Below the pieces are notes generated by a model. The model made no database searches. It saw nothing but the letters and a program-made list of their open reading frames with translations, and was not told the DNA's origin. The translations under genes and the position numbers were made by a program. 52,125 nucleotides of DNA from positions 1-52,125 of the IMG/VR virus record IMGVR_UViG_3300025087_000091. One strand, given 5' to 3'. This document shows positions 48,949 to 52,125 of the stretch, piece after piece (position 1 is the first letter of the stretch; each line of letters opens with the position of its first letter). The stretch comes from a virus.

Positions 48949-48958
48949 GTATATACAA
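48949..48958. promoter_or_regulatory. TGTATATACA palindrome (copy 3)
   Basis: Identical to the paired sites before the endolysin gene, here flanked by further ATGTATAT and GTATAT half-sites. Suggests one regulator acting on both regions. Confidence 0.5.
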
Positions 48959-49009
48959 AGTATATCAGAGAAAGATATCTATTAAATTGCAAATTTCAAA
49001 AGAAAAGTC

Positions 49010-49083
49010 TGCGTGGTTTTGGTTTCGATTTTTGGAAATCAGTTGCGTGGTTTTGGTTTCAATTTTTATTTTCTGTGGTTTTG
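49010..49083. repeat. TGCGTGGTTTTGGTTTC direct repeats
   Basis: Two 24-base repeats at 49010-49033 and 49044-49067, differing at one base, and a partial third (TGTGGTTTTG, 49074-49083). They end just before the ribosome site of the next gene. The strand is rich in G and T. Confidence 0.7.
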
Positions 49084-49116
49084 AAACGAAAATATTTTTA
49101 AAAGAGGAGTAAAAAA

Positions 49117-49248
49117 ATGGAGAAATTTTCTTGTGGTCACGAAATTAATTTAGTTGTTGAAGAAAAGCAAAAAGAATTACTAAAAAAGTTCCCTTGTCCA
49201 AAGTGTAAAGCAAATGAGTTGAGAGAAACCTTAAGAAAACAGATTTAA
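49117..49248 (+). CDS. Small zinc-ribbon-like protein
   Basis: A 43-residue protein with S-C-G-H near the start and F-P-C-P-K-C at about 27-32, a likely single zinc site. A strong AAGAGGAG site precedes the ATG. Function unknown. Confidence 0.55.
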   Translation: MEKFSCGHEINLVVEEKQKELLKKFPCPKCKANELRETLRKQI

Positions 49249-49254
49249 AAATCA

Positions 49255-49365
49255 ATGGAAAAATTATTAAAAAAACGTATTGCCATAGATATTAAGTTTA
49301 CACAGTCAAGTTATTATGGTATAGTATTAACTATCAAATCAAAAAAAGGAGTAAGAAATGAGTAA
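49255..49365 (+). CDS. Possible 36-residue peptide
   Basis: A short basic frame (MEKLLKKRIAIDIKF) without a ribosome site. A good promoter lies inside it, so it may be non-coding. Confidence 0.2.
   Translation: MEKLLKKRIAIDIKFTQSSYYGIVLTIKSKKGVRNE
49297..49325 (+). promoter_or_regulatory. Promoter for small-gene operon
   Basis: TTTACA and TATAGT stand 17 bases apart, each one mismatch from consensus, 33 bases before the next well-supported gene. Confidence 0.6.
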
Positions 49366-49510
49366 AAAATACATTGTGGAAATAGAAAAACTGGAGGACG
49401 GAAATTTTGTCGGAAAAATAAGTGAGGAAATCGATGAAAAAATGATCAGGGTAATAACTCTAAAATCGGTTATGGAAATTGGTTTGGTTGAAATGGCGTG
49501 CAAGATATGA
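49358..49510 (+). CDS. Small hypothetical protein
   Basis: A 50-residue protein (MSKKYIVEIEKLEDGNFVGK) with an AAAAGGAG site. The start resembles small beta proteins of the HicB-like kind, but it is too short to assign. ATGA overlap with the next gene. Confidence 0.5.
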   Translation: MSKKYIVEIEKLEDGNFVGKISEEIDEKMIRVITLKSVMEIGLVEMACKI

Positions 49511-49668
49511 AGCACGACATAAAAACCGCTAAAATTGACAAAAACCGATACACTGCGGGGATTAAATTAGATGACAGTTATCTAAGAATAATCCCCGAAC
49601 CGGAAATTTGGTTAAAAGCTATTATTGAGAACGCTTTAACGAGAGAAAGAATAGGAGTAAAAAGATGA
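49507..49668 (+). CDS. Small hypothetical protein
   Basis: A 53-residue protein (MKHDIKTAKIDKNRYTAG) ending with the ribosome site of the next gene. Overlaps both neighbours by four bases. Function unknown. Confidence 0.5.
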   Translation: MKHDIKTAKIDKNRYTAGIKLDDSYLRIIPEPEIWLKAIIENALTRERIGVKR

Positions 49669-50024
49669 GTACAATAATTAATTGCACACCACACGATATC
49701 AATGTGGTGATGCCTGATGGCGCGGCTATATGCTATCAGAAAACTTCTTGGGTTGCGCGCGTTGAGACAACACAAGAAGAAGCGGGGGATATAAACGGAA
49801 TTCCCTGCTTCAAAACCAGTTACGGAAATGTAACTGGTTTCCCTGATAACGAGATGTTCATTAGTGAAATTTTAGAGGCTGGAAACGATATTTTTTATAT
49901 AGTTTCTGGCATTGTAAAATCAGCCTGTCCAAACAGGGATGATTTACTAGTTCCGGATACCGGAAAAACCTGCATCAGAGATGATGCCGGAAAAATAATT
50001 GCAGTTACGCAATTTATTGTGTAG
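49665..50024 (+). CDS. Conserved INCTPHDI phage protein
   Basis: A 119-residue protein beginning I-I-N-C-T-P-H-D-I-N, with W-V-A-R-V near 29-33, a central G-I-P-C-F-K-T-S-Y-G (about 45-54), Y-I-V-S-G-I-V (about 77-83) and V-P-D-T-G-K-T-C-I-R-D-D (about 95-106). I recognise this as a family spread across phages and plasmids with no known function. GGAG site and coupling support the start. Confidence 0.6.
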   Translation: MSTIINCTPHDINVVMPDGAAICYQKTSWVARVETTQEEAGDINGIPCFKTSYGNVTGFPDNEMFISEILEAGNDIFYIVSGIVKSACPNRDDLLVPDTGKTCIRDDAGKIIAVTQFIV

Positions 50025-50036
50025 GAGTAAAAAAAG

Positions 50037-50255
50037 ATGACAGAAAAAAGAAGAGTAGGCAAGCCAGAAATTGTTAGCGTGGGGCAAATTTTAGACGCAT
50101 TGAAGAAGAATGATTATCGTATGTCTATAACGGCTAGAGAGTTAGGCGTTAGCAGGCAATCAGTTTTCACACGGTTACAACGTGAAAATCTCTGGGATTC
50201 TATCAGAAGAAAAAAGTTAGAGTCCGAATTAAAAATATTAAAAAAAAGGAAATAA
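50037..50255 (+). CDS. Helix-turn-helix regulator
   Basis: A 72-residue DNA-binding protein: a short basic start, then I-L-D-A-L-K-K-N-D-Y-R-M-S-I-T-A-R-E-L-G-V-S-R-Q-S-V-F-T-R-L (about 18-47), a Fis/homeodomain-like helix-turn-helix with the usual A-x-x-L-G-V-S-R turn. It could bind the palindromes or decamer repeats in this window, or be a small terminase-like protein. The 3' end shares about 35 bases with the following gene. Confidence 0.65.
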   Translation: MTEKRRVGKPEIVSVGQILDALKKNDYRMSITARELGVSRQSVFTRLQRENLWDSIRRKKLESELKILKKRK

Positions 50256-50259
50256 AAAA

Positions 50260-50721
50260 ATGAACAAATCGAAATTTGATGAATTGCAAAAAATGATAAT
50301 TCAAATCGGTTTGAGAAAAAAATTAGACGTTTCGGTTTATTCTAATCCCGAATTTCATTGGACACAAATGAATCTTATTTCATGTGGATTAGAAAAAGGA
50401 TTAAATGTCTCATTATATGCAAAAACATGTTTTAGTTGGCAACAAATGGTCGTGATAAAGCTAGGTTTGGAAAAAAGATTAAACGTCTCATTATATGCCA
50501 AACCAGAGTTCAATTTTGATCAAATGTGGGAGATAAAAATCGGTTTAGAAGAAGGTCTAGACGTCTCAGGCTATGCTAGAGCGGAATTTGATTGTGGGAA
50601 AATGAAGCAAATTCGAGAATTCTATCAGAAGAAAAAGATTAGAGTCCGAATTAGGAGATGTTTTAGCCAAAATCAAATTGGAAAAATGGGGTTGAAATAT
50701 GATCGAGAAATTGATGATTAG
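50260..50721 (+). CDS. GLDVSxYA repeat protein with chimeric end
   Basis: A 153-residue protein. Residues 1-115 are four 25-residue repeats of the form (L-D/N)-V-S-x-Y-A-K-P-E-F-x-x-x-Q-M-x-x-I-x-x-G-L-E-x-G, a repeat family found in gut bacteria and their phages. The last 35 residues come from unrelated DNA: a piece duplicated from the end of the HTH gene, then a piece like the end of the MORN genes, both in a different frame from their sources. An AAAAGG site precedes the ATG. Confidence 0.6.
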   Translation: MNKSKFDELQKMIIQIGLRKKLDVSVYSNPEFHWTQMNLISCGLEKGLNVSLYAKTCFSWQQMVVIKLGLEKRLNVSLYAKPEFNFDQMWEIKIGLEEGLDVSGYARAEFDCGKMKQIREFYQKKKIRVRIRRCFSQNQIGKMGLKYDREIDD

Positions 50722-50848
50722 TTTAAATATTGCGTGGTGGTTGAGCATAATTACAGCAATTTTGGTTATTGTGACTGTCGGAGCAATTGGCGTTTTAAAT
50801 GTTTTATTAGATAAAACAAAAAAATATTATTATGAGAGGAATAATTGA
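50699..50848 (+). CDS. Small membrane protein
   Basis: A 49-residue protein with one long membrane span (WWLSIITAILVIVTVGAIG) and a Lys/Tyr-rich tail. Overlaps the repeat gene by 23 bases. Holin-like size but only one span. Confidence 0.5.
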   Translation: MIEKLMISLNIAWWLSIITAILVIVTVGAIGVLNVLLDKTKKYYYERNN

Positions 50849-51018
50849 TGATTTTCATTTGTAAAAATTGCGGTAAGAAAGTTAATTCGGAAGCAATTTA
50901 TAGTAACAATAGTAACAATATGTGCTTAAAATGCTACAAAAGAATTACGAAAGAAGAACCAAAAATAAAAAATCCATTCGAAGAAATTTTCGGATCGTTG
51001 AAACGAGTTCGAAAATAA
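50848..51018 (+). CDS. Small zinc-finger protein
   Basis: A 56-residue protein with C-K-N-C-G (5-9) and C-L-K-C-Y (about 28-32), one four-Cys zinc site, followed by a basic end. TGATG overlap with the previous gene. A terminator follows. Confidence 0.55.
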   Translation: MIFICKNCGKKVNSEAIYSNNSNNMCLKCYKRITKEEPKIKNPFEEIFGSLKRVRK

Positions 51019-51056
51019 TCTATTATTAAATTATTCATTTTTTCATTTCCTTAGAT

Positions 51057-51090
51057 AACCGGATGTGCCATGCATCCGGTTTTGTTTTTA
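51057..51090 (+). terminator. Rho-independent terminator
   Basis: AACCGGATG and CATCCGGTT form a perfect 9-bp stem with a 7-base loop, followed by a T-rich tract. Ends the rightward small-gene operon. Confidence 0.8.
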
Positions 51091-51203
51091 TCTTAAATGA
51101 GGCTTGTTTTGGCAGGTGAAGATTTATCTTTGCTTCCTGTGACAGGCATTCTACCTGATAAAATCATATTTTACCTTAACCGCTTTTCCTAAAATAAGAT
51201 ATT
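51091..51203. other. Convergent intergenic spacer
   Basis: No gene. A CAGGT/ACCTG inverted pair (about 51114 and 51152) and T-rich ends suggest a second terminator serving the minus strand. Confidence 0.35.
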
Positions 51204-51644
51204 TTATATTTTACTTTTAGTTAAATAATTCAATTTAGATTTATATTTTTCTGAAATTCTATCAAATTTAATCATTTTATCGATTGCTTTCTGATAAAAT
51301 CTTTTAGCTGTTTCTTTTTTTTCTTTGATTTGATTAACTATTCCTAGAAAGAAAAATATCCCCGCTTTTTTAGAATAATTATTTTCAACCAAATACTCCA
51401 AAAAATTCAATTCAGAATCTAAACTTTCTAATTTGAAATTATCATCTTTTTTGAATAACTCATCTGATTTTAAATCGTAATGTACCCTTATTTTATCTTC
51501 ACATAATCGCCATAACAACATAGCTATTAATTCATAAACTTCAACCTCTACTTCTAAATCTTCCATAACTCCTGGTTCGAATTTATAAATATATTCTCTA
51601 TCATAAAATTTATCTATTTCGTTTAATAAATCTTGCTTGTTCAT
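51204..51644 (-). CDS. Hypothetical helical protein
   Basis: A 146-residue acidic helical protein. Two TPR-like helices appear near the end (K-A-G-I-F-F-F-L-G-I-V-N-Q-I-K-E-K-K-E-T-A-K-R-F-Y-Q-K-A-I-D-K, about 93-124). The ATG with AAAGGAG upstream is chosen over an earlier frame opening. Function unknown. Confidence 0.5.
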   Translation of the reverse strand: MNKQDLLNEIDKFYDREYIYKFEPGVMEDLEVEVEVYELIAMLLWRLCEDKIRVHYDLKSDELFKKDDNFKLESLDSELNFLEYLVENNYSKKAGIFFFLGIVNQIKEKKETAKRFYQKAIDKMIKFDRISEKYKSKLNYLTKSKI

Positions 51645-51672
51645 TTTATTTACTCCTTTATTTCGATTATTT

Positions 51673-52125
51673 TCATATCTTAACCCCATTTTTCCAATTT
51701 GATTTCACTTTCGGATTTCCGTTCTTATAAAACCATTCTTTCAATCCGTGCAGTTTCCCATTTTTCCAATTTGATTTCACTTTCGGATTTCCGTTCTTAT
51801 AAAACCATTCCGTCAATCCGTGCCGTTCCCCATTTTTCCAATTTGATTTCACTTTCGGATTTCCATTCTCATAAAACCATTCTTTCAATCCGTGACGTTT
51901 TCCATTTTTCCAATTAGATTTTTCCCTCAGATTTCCGCCCTCATAAAACCATTCCGTCAATCCGTGCCATCTTCCGTTTTTCCAATTTGATCTTCTTTCC
52001 AGATTTCCGCCCTCATAAAACCATTCCGTCAATCCGTGCCGTTCCCCATTTTTCCAATTTGATTTCACTTTCGGATTTCCGTTCTCATAAAACCATTCTT
52101 TCAATCCGTGACGTTTTCCATTTTT
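51673..52125 (-). CDS. MORN-like repeat protein, cut by window edge
   Basis: At least 150 residues of tandem 24-residue repeats (H-G-L-K-E-W-F-Y-E-N-G-N-P-K-V-K-S-N-W-K-N-G), six copies, with the frame still open at the right edge, so the start is not seen. The 72-base units are nearly identical and match those at 48.0 kb in opposite orientation, including the shared ending G-V-K-I. Function unknown; copy number is probably variable. Confidence 0.65.
   Translation of the reverse strand, partial: KNGKRHGLKEWFYENGNPKVKSNWKNGERHGLTEWFYEGGNLERRSNWKNGRWHGLTEWFYEGGNLREKSNWKNGKRHGLKEWFYENGNPKVKSNWKNGERHGLTEWFYKNGNPKVKSNWKNGKLHGLKEWFYKNGNPKVKSNWKNGVKI

Larger units (their letters stand above)
48642..49116. 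other. Non-coding control region
   Basis: About 475 bases without a credible gene. It holds a candidate promoter, a TGTATATACA palindrome, a small AGGC/GCCT hairpin followed by T residues (about 48891-48917) and the GTGGTTTTG repeats. It probably controls the small-gene operon downstream. Confidence 0.5.

Noticed and set aside
49010-49083. CRISPR-like array
   Set aside because: Only two full repeats, a 10-base spacer and no cas genes.
1-52125. tRNA genes
   Set aside because: No cloverleaf with a matching acceptor stem and T-loop was found by eye; GTTCGAAT-like strings seen lie within coding genes.
1-52125. Circular genome closed at the window edges
   Set aside because: Joining the edges puts an in-frame TAG and a C-rich run directly before the open repeat gene, so these ends are not a natural junction.

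Overview
The window is most of a tailed-phage genome (or near-complete prophage contig): a siphovirus with a Mu-like head module. It is strongly A+T-rich, uses AGGAG-type ribosome binding sites, and ends genes with TGA as well as TAA and TAG, so it uses the ordinary bacterial code. The signs point to a low-GC bacterial host, for instance an anaerobic Firmicute, Spirochaete or Fusobacterium. The host cannot be fixed more closely from the sequence. I recognise no integrase, lysogeny repressor, small terminase subunit or polymerase, so lifestyle is open.

Layout. (1) 0-1.9 kb, minus strand: a P-loop protein, a broken Dam-type methylase and an RNA ligase. (2) 1.9-2.1 kb: a GC-richer divergent spacer full of inverted repeats, a candidate structured RNA or packaging site. 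(3) 2.1-26 kb, plus strand: the late region. It runs large terminase, portal fused to a Mu gpF-type minor head protein, phosphoesterase, small proteins and a repetitive fibre-like protein. A cassette of sugar- and methyl-transfer genes follows (9.0-12.6 kb). Then come a Mu gpI-like protease/scaffold with an internal start, decoration protein, major capsid, gp36- and gpG-like connectors, tail terminator, a DUF115 protein, tail tube, tape measure, tail tip and a C1q-like tail fibre. (4) 26-27.4 kb: lysis region with an M15 peptidase endolysin behind paired TGTATATACA palindromes. (5) 27.4-47.6 kb, minus strand: one long leftward early operon. Read from its promoter it encodes a replication initiator carrying iterons, a possible helicase loader, a cytosine-methylase-like protein, HNH nuclease, YqaJ exonuclease, DUF1351, RecT and an SSB-like protein. 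Dozens of small accessory proteins follow, and far downstream a CgeB-type glycosyltransferase and a TPR methyltransferase. (6) 47.8-51.0 kb, plus strand: small genes including an HTH protein and two kinds of repeat protein. (7) 51.2-52.1 kb, minus strand: an unknown gene and a MORN-like repeat gene cut by the window edge.

How it fits together: replication probably borrows the host replisome through the initiator and loader, with RecT/YqaJ/SSB recombination. Late transcription of the plus strand makes virions. Sugar-nucleotide, glycosyl- and methyltransferase genes are scattered in both arms, which suggests that the phage modifies a surface glycan of the host or of its own particle. Duplication is pervasive: at least six paralogous pairs, repeat proteins and coding microsatellites. 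Three small genes each carry a one-base change in an A or T run, which may be sequencing error or true decay.
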